A stretch of 64,000 bases of DNA from the NCBI RefSeq assembly GCF_028826155.1, contig NZ_JAQGPN010000001.1, forward strand, positions 2,237,501 to 2,301,500. Direction: 5' to 3'. The notes under the pieces were generated by a model. The model was not told where the DNA came from. It did not search any database and saw only the letters and a list, made by a program, of their open reading frames with translations. Below, in pieces: positions 32,697 to 42,673 of this stretch (its first letter is position 1; each line of letters opens with the position of its first letter). The DNA is from Mesorhizobium shangrilense (GTDB lineage Bacteria; Pseudomonadota; Alphaproteobacteria; Rhizobiales; Rhizobiaceae). Position numbers and translations under genes: made by a program.

Positions 32697-33629
32697 TTAC
32701 TTGCCCGACATCACGTCGGCGTAGACCTGCGCGGTGTCCTTCTCGTAGAGCGCGCCGGTGATGATGTTGAAGGCCGGCGGAACGCCGTCGGTCGCCATCA
32801 GCGCCAGGGTCAGGGCGAGGTAGCTGGTCGCCTGCGGGTCCTGCCACTGCGCGGCGTTGACGTAGCCTTCCATGACCTCCGCCGTGGTGTCGAGCGAGTT
32901 GCCCCAGCCGACGACCGGGATCTCGCCGGGCTTCACGCCGACCTGGTCGAAGACGCGCTTGATCGAGCCGGTCGCCAGATCGCCGAGCCCGATGATCGCC
33001 TTGATCTTGGCGCGGTTGGCGTTGAGGTAGTCGCTCATGCGGGTGATGACTTCGGCCTGGTCAAGCGTCGTCTCGGTGACTTCCCAGGTGATGCCGAGCG
33101 GTTCGAACACCGACTTGATGCCCTTTTCCTCCTCGACGCCGTAGCTGGCGCCGGGAACCTCGACCGGCATCCAGACGAAATCGCCCTGCTTCACGAAACC
33201 CTTGTCGACGAGATACTGCGCCCAGCCTCGCCCCACGACGATGAGGTCGGTGCCGACATAGGCCTGGAAGTTCGCCGACGGGTCAGGCGTGTTGAAGTTG
33301 ATCAGCGGGATGTTGGCCGCCTTTGCCTCCTTCACGATCTCGACAAGGCTGCCCGGATCGGGGCTCGTCGTCACGATCGCATCCGCCTTGGCGGCGATCG
33401 CGGCGCGGATCGCTTCCTGCTGGGACGGAACGTCGCCATTGTGGAACGAGGTGTTGACGGTCTGTCCCGTCGACTTCGCCCACATCTCCGCGCCCTGCAG
33501 GAAGTAGGTCCAGACCGGATCGGCCGGGCCGCCATGCGAGATCCAGTAGAGCGTCTTGGCCTGCGCGGCGACCGGCAGGGCCAGCGCCATCATCAGGCCG
33601 CAGATAAGTAATCCCAGTTTCTTCAGCAT
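32697..33629 (-). CDS. periplasmic sugar-binding protein (RbsB/MocB-like)
   Basis: Type I periplasmic binding protein of 310 residues. A clear Sec signal peptide (MLKKLGLLICGLMMALALPVAAQA, about 1-24) precedes the mature domain beginning KTLYWISHGG. GGAGGAAGG just before ATG 33629 fixes the start; the longer frame to 33767 is ruled out by this. The family binds pentoses, inositols and related polyols, and rhizopine-binding MocB belongs here. It would supply the permease and ATPase encoded directly downstream. Confidence 0.93.
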   Translation of the reverse strand: MLKKLGLLICGLMMALALPVAAQAKTLYWISHGGPADPVWTYFLQGAEMWAKSTGQTVNTSFHNGDVPSQQEAIRAAIAAKADAIVTTSPDPGSLVEIVKEAKAANIPLINFNTPDPSANFQAYVGTDLIVVGRGWAQYLVDKGFVKQGDFVWMPVEVPGASYGVEEEKGIKSVFEPLGITWEVTETTLDQAEVITRMSDYLNANRAKIKAIIGLGDLATGSIKRVFDQVGVKPGEIPVVGWGNSLDTTAEVMEGYVNAAQWQDPQATSYLALTLALMATDGVPPAFNIITGALYEKDTAQVYADVMSGK

Positions 33630-33791
33630 TGCCTTCCTCCCATTTGAACGAACTCCAGCTGCAGCCGGCGCGCGACCCGCCTCCGTTCGGATCGCGACGG
33701 CATCTGAAACATCGACCGCGAGCAAACGCCCGGTGCGGACGTTGGTCGAAATTGGTCGGACCAGCATTGAGAGGCCATTGGCAGCCCCATG

Positions 33792-35000
33792 TCAAACGCC
33801 GCCCTTGCCGGTATCGCCGCCACCACGCCCGGCAAGCGGGACGTGGTTGTTGGACGGTTCCGGAAAGCCTTCCGACGGCTGCCTGGCGATGCCGGTGATG
33901 CGCGTCTCGGCGGCGGCGATCTCGTCTGCGCCGGCCAGGATGCGGAAGGTGACGTCGTAGCGGCGCTCCTCGCCGTGCTCCAGCCAGATGATCTCGCCGC
34001 GCTCGCGCGCCGCCTCATGCCCGAGCACATGGTTGGTGGAGGGCTCGAGGCCCAGCACGTACAGGCCGGCCTGCATGTTCTGCCATTGCAGCATGCACGG
34101 GAACTGGTCCTTGCGGCTGACCACCTCGAAGCCGATGCCGAGCCGGTCGTTGACGATGGCCACGGGCTGCTCGCCTGCGGCGTTCGTCCCGAGCTCGTGC
34201 TGCCAGACCTGCTCGCGGAAATTCTGCTGGGGGGCGGGCATGGTGTGGTAGGGCACGTTCTGCTTGCGGTAGTTTTCTCCCGCATGCGCGGCCCACACCA
34301 CGTCGGTGATCGGCGCGAGGTAGCGCGAGCCCTCGGCCACGACCGGGTGGCCGACATTGACGTGGTACATGTACATATGCGGCGTGCGGTAGAAGCCCCG
34401 GTTGACCACGCTGTCGTGCAGGCGGATCTCGTTCGTCCCCACCTTCACCTCGATGCGCCGCGTCAGATGCAGGTCCTCGCCGAACACGGTCGCCTGGCTG
34501 ACCACGCCTTCGCACCACAGCGTGCATTCGTCGCCGTCCCAGCGCTCGCCATAGCCCGACAGGCGGGCAGGGGTGTTGGCGACGCGCCCATGGATGCCGT
34601 GCGGGACGCTGTCGCGCCCGCGATACTGGTAATGGTCCGCCGGCTCCTCATACTTGAACAGGATGTGGTCCAGCCCACAGGTGGCGAGCAGGCCGGAGAA
34701 GCTGCGCAGCCAGCCGAGGCCGTTCTCTCCCTCGTAGTCCAGATAGGCGGGGTGCTTGAAGCCGGCCGGCGAGTGCCAGCCGATCGCCATGCCGCGGTAC
34801 TCGCACTCCGCGACGTCGAAGCCGCGGTCGACCATCACCGTGAAGCGCAAACCCGTGCCGGTGCGGAACTCCAGCATCCTGACGCCGCGCTCCGTACCGT
34901 CGCCCAGTGTCATCAGCCGGACGCCGGCGAACTGCGAGAGCGAACCCGCGCTGGCGTCGATGTCACGCCGCGTGCGCTGTTCTCCGTAGAGTTCCACCAT
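33792..35000 (-). CDS. aldose-1-epimerase-like DUF4432 protein
   Basis: 402 residues, soluble, galactose-mutarotase-like beta fold. Visible segments typical of DUF4432: FTVMVDRGFDVAECEYRGMAIGWHSPAG, SFSGLLATCGLDH, HGIHGRVANTPA and PHMYMYHVNVGHP. Such proteins sit in sugar and inositol catabolic operons and probably interconvert anomers or ring forms. It lies 11 bases after the isomerase gene. The last ~25 residues are Gly/Pro-rich and probably disordered. Confidence 0.85.
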   Translation of the reverse strand: MVELYGEQRTRRDIDASAGSLSQFAGVRLMTLGDGTERGVRMLEFRTGTGLRFTVMVDRGFDVAECEYRGMAIGWHSPAGFKHPAYLDYEGENGLGWLRSFSGLLATCGLDHILFKYEEPADHYQYRGRDSVPHGIHGRVANTPARLSGYGERWDGDECTLWCEGVVSQATVFGEDLHLTRRIEVKVGTNEIRLHDSVVNRGFYRTPHMYMYHVNVGHPVVAEGSRYLAPITDVVWAAHAGENYRKQNVPYHTMPAPQQNFREQVWQHELGTNAAGEQPVAIVNDRLGIGFEVVSRKDQFPCMLQWQNMQAGLYVLGLEPSTNHVLGHEAARERGEIIWLEHGEERRYDVTFRILAGADEIAAAETRITGIARQPSEGFPEPSNNHVPLAGRGGGDTGKGGV

Positions 35001-35011
35001 GGCCGCCTCCG

Positions 35012-35926
35012 TCAGAGACCGTTCGCCCGGAGCTTGCCATCGAGGAATTTTTTGGCCCGCGGCACGTCGTCCTCGGCCAAGTGCTCGATGATGATCGGAA
35101 TGTTCGAGTGTTTCTCGGCCAGCCGCCTGAGGTACAGATCGTAGTTCAGCGAGCCGAGGCCGGGCGCCGGCAGCTCGATCTCGCCGACGCCGCGGAAGGT
35201 GTGGCTTTCCATCGCGTCGGCATCGCCGATGTCGTCGTGCTTCTCGCCCTTGTCATCGCCCGAGCGTTTTACATCTTTCGCGTGGGCGATCTTGATCTTG
35301 TCGGAAAGCGTGTCGAACACCTGGTTCAGGATCTGGTCCATCCTGTCGATGTTGTGCGCCTCGAAATAGTTGGTCGGGTCCATCAGCAGGCCAAGGCCCG
35401 GATGGTCGACCTGCGCGAACATCCTCACGGTCTCCTCGACGGAGCCGACGACGTTGTTGACGTAGGTTTCCAGGCAGAAGATCGCGCCGTGGTCGTAGGC
35501 GGTCTGGGCGAGGTCGGCGATGACCTTGCGGCATTCCTCAAAACCTTCCTCGGTCTTGTTCTTCGGGTGATGCACCCAGTCGGATTCGGTGTTGTAGGTG
35601 CCCGTCTCGGAGATGACGTAAGGGCTGCCGAGATCGCGCGCATTGCGGATGATCTCCTTCAGGTAGCCGACGCGCTTGTCGCGCTCGGCCCTGTCCGGAT
35701 GCACGATGTTCGTGTAGCCCGACACGCAACAGATCGGCAGGTTGTGGTCGCGAAAGGTGTCGCGGACCTTCCGCGCCTTGTCCTTCGTGATCTGGCCGGC
35801 CGAGAGGTCGATGTCCTTGAAGTGGAGGTCGAGCTGGACGGTGTTGAAGTCGAGCGCGCGGATCTTTTTCGCCGTCTCTTCCAGGCCGTACGGGAAGTAA
35901 CCCGTGAAAATGCCGGTCTGCATCAT
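35012..35926 (-). CDS. sugar-phosphate isomerase/epimerase family protein (MocC/IolE-like)
   Basis: TIM-barrel xylose-isomerase-like enzyme, 304 residues from the first of two adjacent Met codons, with GGAGGAG 9 bases upstream. Metal-site segments are visible: CLETYVNNV (Glu), LLMDPTNYFEAH (Asp/His), IAHAKDVK and a late IIIEHL Glu. Relatives include inosose dehydratase and MocC of rhizopine use. It follows the Gfo/Idh dehydrogenase by 26 bases, suggesting it acts on the keto product. Confidence 0.88.
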   Translation of the reverse strand: MMQTGIFTGYFPYGLEETAKKIRALDFNTVQLDLHFKDIDLSAGQITKDKARKVRDTFRDHNLPICCVSGYTNIVHPDRAERDKRVGYLKEIIRNARDLGSPYVISETGTYNTESDWVHHPKNKTEEGFEECRKVIADLAQTAYDHGAIFCLETYVNNVVGSVEETVRMFAQVDHPGLGLLMDPTNYFEAHNIDRMDQILNQVFDTLSDKIKIAHAKDVKRSGDDKGEKHDDIGDADAMESHTFRGVGEIELPAPGLGSLNYDLYLRRLAEKHSNIPIIIEHLAEDDVPRAKKFLDGKLRANGL

Positions 35927-35952
35927 GATCGAAAACTCCTCCCTGTGCGCAT

Positions 35953-37041
35953 TCAACCAATCGAGATTTCGGACAGCTTCACGGTTCGACCCTTGTCGAT
36001 GGATCGATAGCCTGCCTCGACGAGCTGCATTGTCCTCACATTGTCCGCGATGCTGAGCGCCGGAGGCTCGCCGGACTTCACGGCGTGCTGAAGCTGCTCC
36101 ATGACGCCGATGAAGGCATGCGGAAACCACATGGTGTCCCACTGGGGCGTCACCCACTTGCCCTTGGTCGACTTCGTCGATGCATAGGTGAGGGTGGAGG
36201 CCACGCCCGTCGGCCAGCCGATCGTGCCCTTGGCGACGCCTCCCGTGCCGTCGACCCGCCAGCTGATGTGCTGGTCGTCCTCGTAGCCCTTCTCGCGCGG
36301 CCCCGACCATACGTCTTCCAGCGACACCGCCATGACCCCGGACGGGAACCTCAGCGTCGACACCGTGATGCCGTCGGAGTGATCGAATGTCGTGCGGGGA
36401 TCCTTGCGGGTCAGCGTGGTGATCTCGTCGGGATCGCCGAACAGAAAGCGCAGCACGTCCAGGTGGTGGACCGCCATGTTGGAGAGCGTCAGGCGATCGT
36501 AGTCCACCAGAAAGGTCTGCCAGTGGGGGATGGCGTGCATGTCGATCTGGGCGAAGACGATGTCGCCAAGCGCGCCAGAATCCATGATCTGCTTGAGCAC
36601 GCGCATGGACTGGTCGTAGCGCATGTTCTGGTTGACGGAGATGATCTTGCCGGCCTTCTCGGCCTCGTTGCGCAGCTTGATCGCCTCCTTCAGCGAGAGG
36701 GCCAGCGGCTTCTGCGCCAGGATCGCCTTGACGTGCTTCTGCTTCAGCGCGTGCCGGATGAGCGCGGGCTGCTGGTCCGGCGGAAAGGCGAGGTCGATGA
36801 TCTCGACATTCGGGTCCTCGATCAGCGCTTCCGGCGTCTCATGGACCTTCGGAATGCCCCAGCGTTTCGCGACCTTGGCGGCATTGGCCTTTGTGCGCGA
36901 GGCGATGGCGACGACCGGAAAGCCGGCCTCCTTGTAGGCGGCGAGATGGCACTCCGCCATGATCATGCCGGCGCCGATGCAGCCGATCCTGTACTTCCGT
37001 GTCCGGACCTTTACGTCCGGCGCGAACTTTTGGCCTGCCAT
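35953..37041 (-). CDS. Gfo/Idh/MocA family oxidoreductase
   Basis: NAD(P)-dependent dehydrogenase of 362 residues. N-terminal Rossmann motif IGCIGAGMIMAECHLAAY at about 18-35; the family EKP motif appears as QKP in ILAQKPLALS; the second domain has DHSDGITVSTLRFPSG. The family oxidises hydroxyls of sugars and inositols, including MocA and IolG. It is the first gene of the minus-strand catabolic run and has a near-consensus promoter 33 bases before its ATG, next to the divergent LacI gene. Confidence 0.92.
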   Translation of the reverse strand: MAGQKFAPDVKVRTRKYRIGCIGAGMIMAECHLAAYKEAGFPVVAIASRTKANAAKVAKRWGIPKVHETPEALIEDPNVEIIDLAFPPDQQPALIRHALKQKHVKAILAQKPLALSLKEAIKLRNEAEKAGKIISVNQNMRYDQSMRVLKQIMDSGALGDIVFAQIDMHAIPHWQTFLVDYDRLTLSNMAVHHLDVLRFLFGDPDEITTLTRKDPRTTFDHSDGITVSTLRFPSGVMAVSLEDVWSGPREKGYEDDQHISWRVDGTGGVAKGTIGWPTGVASTLTYASTKSTKGKWVTPQWDTMWFPHAFIGVMEQLQHAVKSGEPPALSIADNVRTMQLVEAGYRSIDKGRTVKLSEISIG

Positions 37042-37073
37042 GTTCCTCCCTCAGACCTCACGGTCTATGAGGA

Positions 37074-37102
37074 ATATTGACGGTCGCTCGGAAGGCTGTC
37101 AA
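37074..37102 (-). promoter_or_regulatory. strong sigma70-type promoter of the catabolic operon
   Basis: Read on the minus strand: TTGACA (37102-37097), a 17-base spacer, and CAATAT (37079-37074). The -35 is perfect and the spacing ideal. It drives the Gfo/Idh dehydrogenase gene. TTGAC/GTCAA half-sites frame the spacer on both strands, a possible place for the adjacent LacI repressor; no clear LacI-type palindrome was found. Confidence 0.7.
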
Positions 37103-37262
37103 CGTCATAACACATCAAAATACAGCATGATCACTCATCACCTGCTTCCAAAGAGACCGAATGCCTCACCAAGAACGCACATGTCAGGTCAGGGCGGATA
37201 CATCATTTCACATCAGAAACGGCTATGCGCCGTGCTGAGATCGAGATGAAGGGTACGTAGAC

Positions 37263-38294
37263 TTGCGGTCCACACTGAACGACGTCGCGCGCGAGGCCGG
37301 AGTTTCACCCGCCACGGTGGATCGCGTGCTGAACAACCGGACCGGGGTGAGGACACGGACGCGCGAGATCGTCGTCGAGACAGCCCGGCGGCTGGGCTAT
37401 ATCTCCCCGGCCCCTGATGATGCGGGCCGCCAGCCGAGCGTCCCCGACGAGGTCGTGAAGCTCAACTTCGCGCTCCCGGCCGGCACCAACACTTTCATCA
37501 AAATGCTGCACCGTGAAATCGAGGCGCAGGCCCTCTTGCGGCCAAACCTCGACGTCCATGTCGAAGCCATCGAGGGATTCGATCCCGACGGGCTGGCGCG
37601 CGCGCTGCTTGACCTGCGCGGCAAGACGCAGGGCGTGGGCGTCATCGCGCTCGACCACCCCACCGTGCGCGAGGCGATCCGTTCGCTCGCCGCCGATGGC
37701 GTGAAGGTGGTCACCATCGCCTCGGACATCCTGCACGTTCCGCGCGTCGCCTATGTGGGCATCGACAACCGCGCTGCAGGGCGGCTCGCCGGATATCTGG
37801 TCGGCCGCTTCATGCGGGGGGATGCATCGGGCAAGGCGGCGGTCTTCGCCGGCTCACGGTCCTATCGGGGGCACGAGGAGCGGGAGATGGGTTTTCGCCA
37901 CATCCTGTCCGAGGCGTTTCCCCGGATCGAGGTGGTCGAACTGCGCGAGATGCTCGACGACCGTGAGAAGGCGTATTCCGAGGCGTCCGCGCTTCTCGAC
38001 CGGCATCCCGACCTGGCCGCGATCTACAATATAGGGGCGGGGAACCCCGGCATTGCGCGCGCGCTCAAGGAACGGGGCAGGGAGCATTCGGTGGTTTTCG
38101 TCGGCCATGAGGCGACGGAAGGCACGCGGCAACTGCTGCTGGACGGCACGCTGGACGCGGTGATCGACCAGAACCCGCGGGTTGAGGCGCGCGAGGCGCT
38201 CAACATCCTGAGCCAGTCGGTGCGCGGGCTCCCCTTCGATCCTCACCCGCCCCGGCTGGCGGCAATTTTTCGCGAGAACATCCCGGAAGCCTGA
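37263..38294 (+). CDS. LacI-family transcriptional regulator
   Basis: 343 residues. N-terminal HTH STLNDVAREAGVSPATVDRVLNNRTGVRTRTRE (about 3-35) is classical LacI; the rest is a periplasmic-binding-like sensor domain. The start is TTG 37263, the only start after an in-frame stop at 37236, with AAGGG upstream. It is divergent from the dehydrogenase-led catabolic operon and is the likely ligand-responsive repressor of it. The sensor resembles ribose/inositol-type regulators by fold only. Confidence 0.93.
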   Translation: MRSTLNDVAREAGVSPATVDRVLNNRTGVRTRTREIVVETARRLGYISPAPDDAGRQPSVPDEVVKLNFALPAGTNTFIKMLHREIEAQALLRPNLDVHVEAIEGFDPDGLARALLDLRGKTQGVGVIALDHPTVREAIRSLAADGVKVVTIASDILHVPRVAYVGIDNRAAGRLAGYLVGRFMRGDASGKAAVFAGSRSYRGHEEREMGFRHILSEAFPRIEVVELREMLDDREKAYSEASALLDRHPDLAAIYNIGAGNPGIARALKERGREHSVVFVGHEATEGTRQLLLDGTLDAVIDQNPRVEAREALNILSQSVRGLPFDPHPPRLAAIFRENIPEA

Positions 38295-38302
38295 CAGGAG
38301 GA

Positions 38303-38334
38303 GCGGCGCGTCGGAAGCGCCGCGTCCTCGTTTT
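38303..38334. terminator. terminator between LacI and RND genes
   Basis: GCGGCGC (38303-38309) pairs with GCGCCGC (38317-38323) around a 7-base loop, with TTTT at 38331-38334, 8 bases after the LacI stop. It can end the + transcript; the convergent RND gene stops at 38337. Confidence 0.6.
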
Positions 38335-38336
38335 CG

Positions 38337-41300
38337 TCAGTGTTCCAGCGCGGGCTCGGCGGCCGCGACCGGCTCTTCATGCGCCGCGTGGTCGCGACGC
38401 GCGATGTAGGTGTAGAACATCGGAACCACGAAGAGCGTGAACGTCGTGCCGATCAGGATGCCGGCGAAGATCACGAGGCCCATCGAATAGCGCGCGGCGG
38501 CGCCGGCGCCCTGGGTGGTGATCAGGGGCACGACGCCGAGCGCCATGGCGGCCGTCGTCATCAGGATCGGACGCAGGCGCGTCTTGGCCGATGCGATGAT
38601 GGCCTCTTGGATCGACAGGCCGTGCTCTTCCCGCTGCTGGTTTGCGAACTCCACCAGCAGGATGCCGTGCTTCGTGATCAGCCCTATCAGCGTGATCAGG
38701 CCGACCTGCGTATAGATGTTCAGCGTGCCGAGCCCCAGGTTGAGCGGCAGGATCGCGCCGAAGATCGACAGCGGCACCGACATCATGATGATGAGCGGAT
38801 CCCGGAAACTTTCGAACTGCGCGGCGAGCACCAGGTAGATGACGACCACGGCGAGCGCGAAGGCGATGGCGATGGTCGAACCCTGCTCCTTCTCCAGGCG
38901 CGACTGGCCCGAATAATCGAGGAAGAAGCCCGACGGCAGCAGCGGCCGGGCGATGTCCTCGATCGTCTTGAGGCCGTCGCCAGTGGTGACGCCCGGCAAC
39001 GGAAGAGCCGAGATCGTCGCCGAGTTCAGCTGGTTGAATTGCTCGATCGAGGCGGGCGACGCGTTGGTCTCGATCGAGACCACTGCGGAGAGCGGCACCA
39101 TCTCGCCGCTGGCGCTGCGGATGAAGAAGTCGCCGAGGCGCTCGGGATTCTGCCGATACCTGTCCGGGACTTGCAGGATGATATCGTAGCTGTTGGAGTC
39201 GCGGTCGAACTGCGCAACTGAGCCGCCGCCCACCAGCAAGCCGAGCGTCGTGCCTATGTCGCTGATCGGCAGGCCCAGGGCGGCAGCGCGGTCCCGGTCG
39301 ATCGAGACGGTCACCTGCGGAGCGTCGAAGGAGAGCGAGTTCTGGACGACGATGAAGCGCCCGGAGGCCTGAGCCTTCTGCTTGATCTGTTCGGCAACCT
39401 CGAACACCTGGCTGGGATCGCCGGTCGACTGCACGACCATGGAGATCGGCAAGCCGCCGCCGGTGCCGGGCAGCGTCGGTGGCGCGAAGACCAGCGCCTC
39501 GACGCCAGCGACACTCTTGAGGCGCGCCTGAATGTCGGCCTGGAGTTCCTTCTGGGAACGCTTGCGCTCCGACCAGTCCTTGAACGACCAGATCGAGAAG
39601 CCGGTATTCGTCTCGCCGCCCATGCCGACGATCGAGAAGCTCACCTTGAGTTCTTCGAGATCCTTCGTCAGTTCGCGGATTTCGGTCGTGTAGAGCGCCG
39701 TGTATTCGCTGGTCGCATAGCGCGGCGCCTGCACCAGAGCGAACAGGGCGCCCTGATCCTCTTCCGGCGCCAGCTCGCCGGAGGTCTTGGTGAACATGTA
39801 GCCGGTCACCGACACCAGGGTGAGGACGACCAGAAGCGTGACCGGCCGGTACTTCAGCGAGCCAGAGACGAGCCGCTCATAGCGGTTGGCGATGCGGTCG
39901 AAGGTGCGGTCGACGAACGACTGGAACCGGCTGTGGCCGCCTGCCTTCAGCATGCGCGCCGACATCGTCGGCGTGATGGTCAGCGCGACGATGCCTGAAA
40001 TGACCACCGCGCCCGCCAGCGTCAACGCGAACTCGCGGAACAGCGACCCGGTCAGCCCGCCGGTGAAGGCGAGCGGCGCAAACACGGCGGCCAGTGTGAT
40101 CGTCATGGCGACCACCGGGCCGGTGATCTCCGACATTCCCTTGAAGGCCGCCTGCATCGGCGTCATGCCTTCCTCTATGTGGCGGTGGATGTTCTCGACC
40201 ACCACGATCGCGTCGTCGACCACCAGACCGATGGCAAGCACCATGGCCAGCAGCGACAAGAGATTGATCGAGTAGCCCAGCACGAAGAGGAGGAAGCAGG
40301 CGCCGATCAGCGACAGCGGGATGGTGATGATCGGCATCAGGACCGAACGGAAGGACCCGAGGAACAGGATGATCACCATGACGACGATGGCCACCGCCTC
40401 GGCAATGGTCTTGAAAACCTCGCTGATCGAGGCGCTGATGGTCTCGGTGGAATCGTAGACCAGCGTGATCTTCATCCCGTCGGGCAGGCTTTCCTGGATG
40501 GCCGGAAGCTCGTCGATGACGGCGGCGGCCGTGTCGAGCGGGTTGGCCGCCGGGGTCGGGAACACGCCGATGAAGGTGCCCTGTTCGCCGCCGAAGTCGA
40601 CGATGGTGTCCGTGCTCTCTGCGGCCAGTTCCACATGCGCGATGTCGCGCAGGCGCACCACGCCCGTCTCGTCGGACTTGAGCGGGATCGCGGCAAAGGC
40701 CTCGGGCGTCTTGAGCGTCGACTGCAGCGTGATCGAATAGGCGACGTACTCGTCCTTGGTCTTGCCGGGCGCCGAAAGGAAGTTGGCGCGGTTGATGGCG
40801 GCAAGCACTTCCGTGGCCGTCATGTTGCGGGAGGCGAGCTTGATGGGGTCGACCCAGACCCGCATCGAGTATTCCGCCGCGCCGAGCACCTGGACTTCGG
40901 CGACGCCCTCGATGGTCGACATGCGGGGCCGGATGACGCGCTCGATATACTCGGTCAGCTGCTCGGCCGTCATGTTCGGGTTCTGCATCGCCAGATACAT
41001 CAACGCGAACTGCTGGCCGGTGCCCTTGACGATGACCGGATCCTCGGCGGCGATCGGCAGCTCGCCGCGCACGCCCTGCACCTTCGACATCACCTCGGTC
41101 AACGCCACGTCCGGGTCGGAACCGAGCTGCATCTGGACCGTCACGACGCTCGCCGAAGGCCGGCTCTGCGAGGTGACGTAGTCGATGTTCTCCGTCGTGG
41201 CGACGGCGCGGGCGATCGGCGAGGTGATGAAGCCCTGGATCAGCTCGGGACTGGCGCCGGCATAGGTCGTGGTGATCGTGATGACAGTTTCCTCGACCTC

Positions 41301-41414
41301 GGGATACTGGCGCACGGACAGATTGAACATGCCCTGGAAGCCCAGGAGCAGGATCATGGCAGCGACGACGGTCGTGAGGACCGGCCGCCGGATGAAGATG
41401 TCGGAGAAGCTCAT
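38337..41414 (-). CDS. RND multidrug efflux transporter, HAE1 type
   Basis: Inner-membrane proton-driven pump of 1025 residues, full family length. Start MSFSDIFIRRPVLTTVVAAMILLLG is typical; the conserved helix-4 region LLAMVLAIGLVVDDAIVVVENIHRH has the proton-relay Asp pair, and GVVPLITTQGAGAAARYSMGLVIFAG is the usual C-terminal signature. It forms a tripartite pump with the adaptor encoded just upstream (4-base overlap at 41411-41414). No outer-membrane channel gene is in the window. Probably controlled by the TetR protein at 42732. Confidence 0.95.
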   Translation of the reverse strand: MSFSDIFIRRPVLTTVVAAMILLLGFQGMFNLSVRQYPEVEETVITITTTYAGASPELIQGFITSPIARAVATTENIDYVTSQSRPSASVVTVQMQLGSDPDVALTEVMSKVQGVRGELPIAAEDPVIVKGTGQQFALMYLAMQNPNMTAEQLTEYIERVIRPRMSTIEGVAEVQVLGAAEYSMRVWVDPIKLASRNMTATEVLAAINRANFLSAPGKTKDEYVAYSITLQSTLKTPEAFAAIPLKSDETGVVRLRDIAHVELAAESTDTIVDFGGEQGTFIGVFPTPAANPLDTAAAVIDELPAIQESLPDGMKITLVYDSTETISASISEVFKTIAEAVAIVVMVIILFLGSFRSVLMPIITIPLSLIGACFLLFVLGYSINLLSLLAMVLAIGLVVDDAIVVVENIHRHIEEGMTPMQAAFKGMSEITGPVVAMTITLAAVFAPLAFTGGLTGSLFREFALTLAGAVVISGIVALTITPTMSARMLKAGGHSRFQSFVDRTFDRIANRYERLVSGSLKYRPVTLLVVLTLVSVTGYMFTKTSGELAPEEDQGALFALVQAPRYATSEYTALYTTEIRELTKDLEELKVSFSIVGMGGETNTGFSIWSFKDWSERKRSQKELQADIQARLKSVAGVEALVFAPPTLPGTGGGLPISMVVQSTGDPSQVFEVAEQIKQKAQASGRFIVVQNSLSFDAPQVTVSIDRDRAAALGLPISDIGTTLGLLVGGGSVAQFDRDSNSYDIILQVPDRYRQNPERLGDFFIRSASGEMVPLSAVVSIETNASPASIEQFNQLNSATISALPLPGVTTGDGLKTIEDIARPLLPSGFFLDYSGQSRLEKEQGSTIAIAFALAVVVIYLVLAAQFESFRDPLIIMMSVPLSIFGAILPLNLGLGTLNIYTQVGLITLIGLITKHGILLVEFANQQREEHGLSIQEAIIASAKTRLRPILMTTAAMALGVVPLITTQGAGAAARYSMGLVIFAGILIGTTFTLFVVPMFYTYIARRDHAAHEEPVAAAEPALEH

Positions 41415-42643
41415 CGAGCGGCAGCCTCTGCGCCGGAGTTCGTCGGCGTCACCGAATTGTTGATCACGACCGGCGAGTTGTTGGACAGGCGATTTTGGCC
41501 GGCAGTGACGACCTCATCGCCGGGGGAAACGCCCTCGGTGATCTCGATCTTGCCATTGCTGCGCCTGCCGATCTTGACGAAGACCTGCGATACGGTGAGG
41601 GCCGGTTCCTCTGTCTTGGCGGCGGCGCTCTCGGACGGGTTCTGCTGGGCCGTAGCCGCGTCTGCTGCCGGCTGCTGCTTGGCTGCCGCGGACTTCACGA
41701 CGAAGATGAAATCGCCATAGAGGCTGGTGACCACGGCCGTCTCGGGAACCGCGAGTACGTCGTTCTCCTCGGGCAGCTCGACGCGCACCTGGACGAACTG
41801 GCCGGGGCTCAGCTTGCCTTCGGGATTGGAGATCTCTGCGCGGATGGCAACCAGCCGGCTGGACGGATCGACCTTGGGTTCGATGCCCTTGATCGAACCC
41901 TTGAAGGGCATGTTGTCCGCGTTGACGCCGAAGATGACCGGCTGACCGATCTGCAGCAGCGACAGTTGCTGCTCCGGAACGGAAAAGTCGGCGCGCATGG
42001 TGTCGAGATCCTGCAGCGTCGCGACCACGGTGCCCGGCTGGACGAACTGGCCGAGCTCGATGCGCGGAATGCCCATCGTCCCCTTGTAGGGCGCGCGCAG
42101 CTGCTTCTGGTCGAGGACGGCCTGCAGCTTCTGGACCTGGGAGGCCGACGTCTCTGCGGCGGCGCGGGCGGCGTCCAGCGTCGCCGTCGAACCGACGCCG
42201 CGCTGCTGCAGTTCGATGGCGCGGGTCAGCGCCAGCTGGTCGAGGCTGGACTGGGTGCGCGCCACCTCGAGATCGGCGCGCTGCACGCTGTCGTCGAGCT
42301 GCACGAGTATCTCGTCCTCGGCAACGCGCTGATTGGAATCGAAGAAGATCTCCTTGACCACGCCAAGGGTCTCGACGGTCAGGTCGACGCCGCGCGAGGC
42401 GGCGACCGTGCCGATCGCCTCGATGCCCGGGTTCCATGTCGACGGCTCGACTTTCACGGTGGACACCGTGACGGAGGGAACCGGCATGGATGCGAAATAC
42501 TGCTGGATGGCGCGATCGCGGAAGGTGTTGAAGCCGACGATGCCGCCGACGACGACGGCGAGGAGGATCGCGGCGATGATGAGGCGCTTGATCAAAGGAA
42601 TTTTCCCAAAGGGTGTTGCAGGACCACTTGGGGAAGGGACCAC
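41411..42643 (-). CDS. RND efflux periplasmic adaptor (membrane fusion protein)
   Basis: 410 residues as given from a GTG start. One N-terminal membrane anchor (RLIIAAILLAVVVGGIVGFNTF), then barrel-sandwich halves (EAIGTVAASRGVDLTVETLGVVKEI and LRAPYKGTMGIPRIELGQFVQPGTVVATL) around a short helical hairpin. An Ala/Gln-rich insert (about 320-350) interrupts the last domain. The start is uncertain: GTG 42643 has no clear ribosome-binding site, and TTG 42595, 16 codons in, directly before the anchor, is a good alternative. The stop overlaps the pump start. Confidence 0.92.
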   Translation of the reverse strand: MVPSPSGPATPFGKIPLIKRLIIAAILLAVVVGGIVGFNTFRDRAIQQYFASMPVPSVTVSTVKVEPSTWNPGIEAIGTVAASRGVDLTVETLGVVKEIFFDSNQRVAEDEILVQLDDSVQRADLEVARTQSSLDQLALTRAIELQQRGVGSTATLDAARAAAETSASQVQKLQAVLDQKQLRAPYKGTMGIPRIELGQFVQPGTVVATLQDLDTMRADFSVPEQQLSLLQIGQPVIFGVNADNMPFKGSIKGIEPKVDPSSRLVAIRAEISNPEGKLSPGQFVQVRVELPEENDVLAVPETAVVTSLYGDFIFVVKSAAAKQQPAADAATAQQNPSESAAAKTEEPALTVSQVFVKIGRRSNGKIEITEGVSPGDEVVTAGQNRLSNNSPVVINNSVTPTNSGAEAAAR

Positions 42644-42673
42644 GCAACGTCAACGATTTTGGGAGAGCTACTG

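Noticed and set aside
33742..33758. Direct repeat TTGGTCG-AAA-TTGGTCG upstream of the sugar-binding protein gene
   Set aside because: One helical-turn spacing is suggestive, but the units are short and no matching regulator family is recognised.
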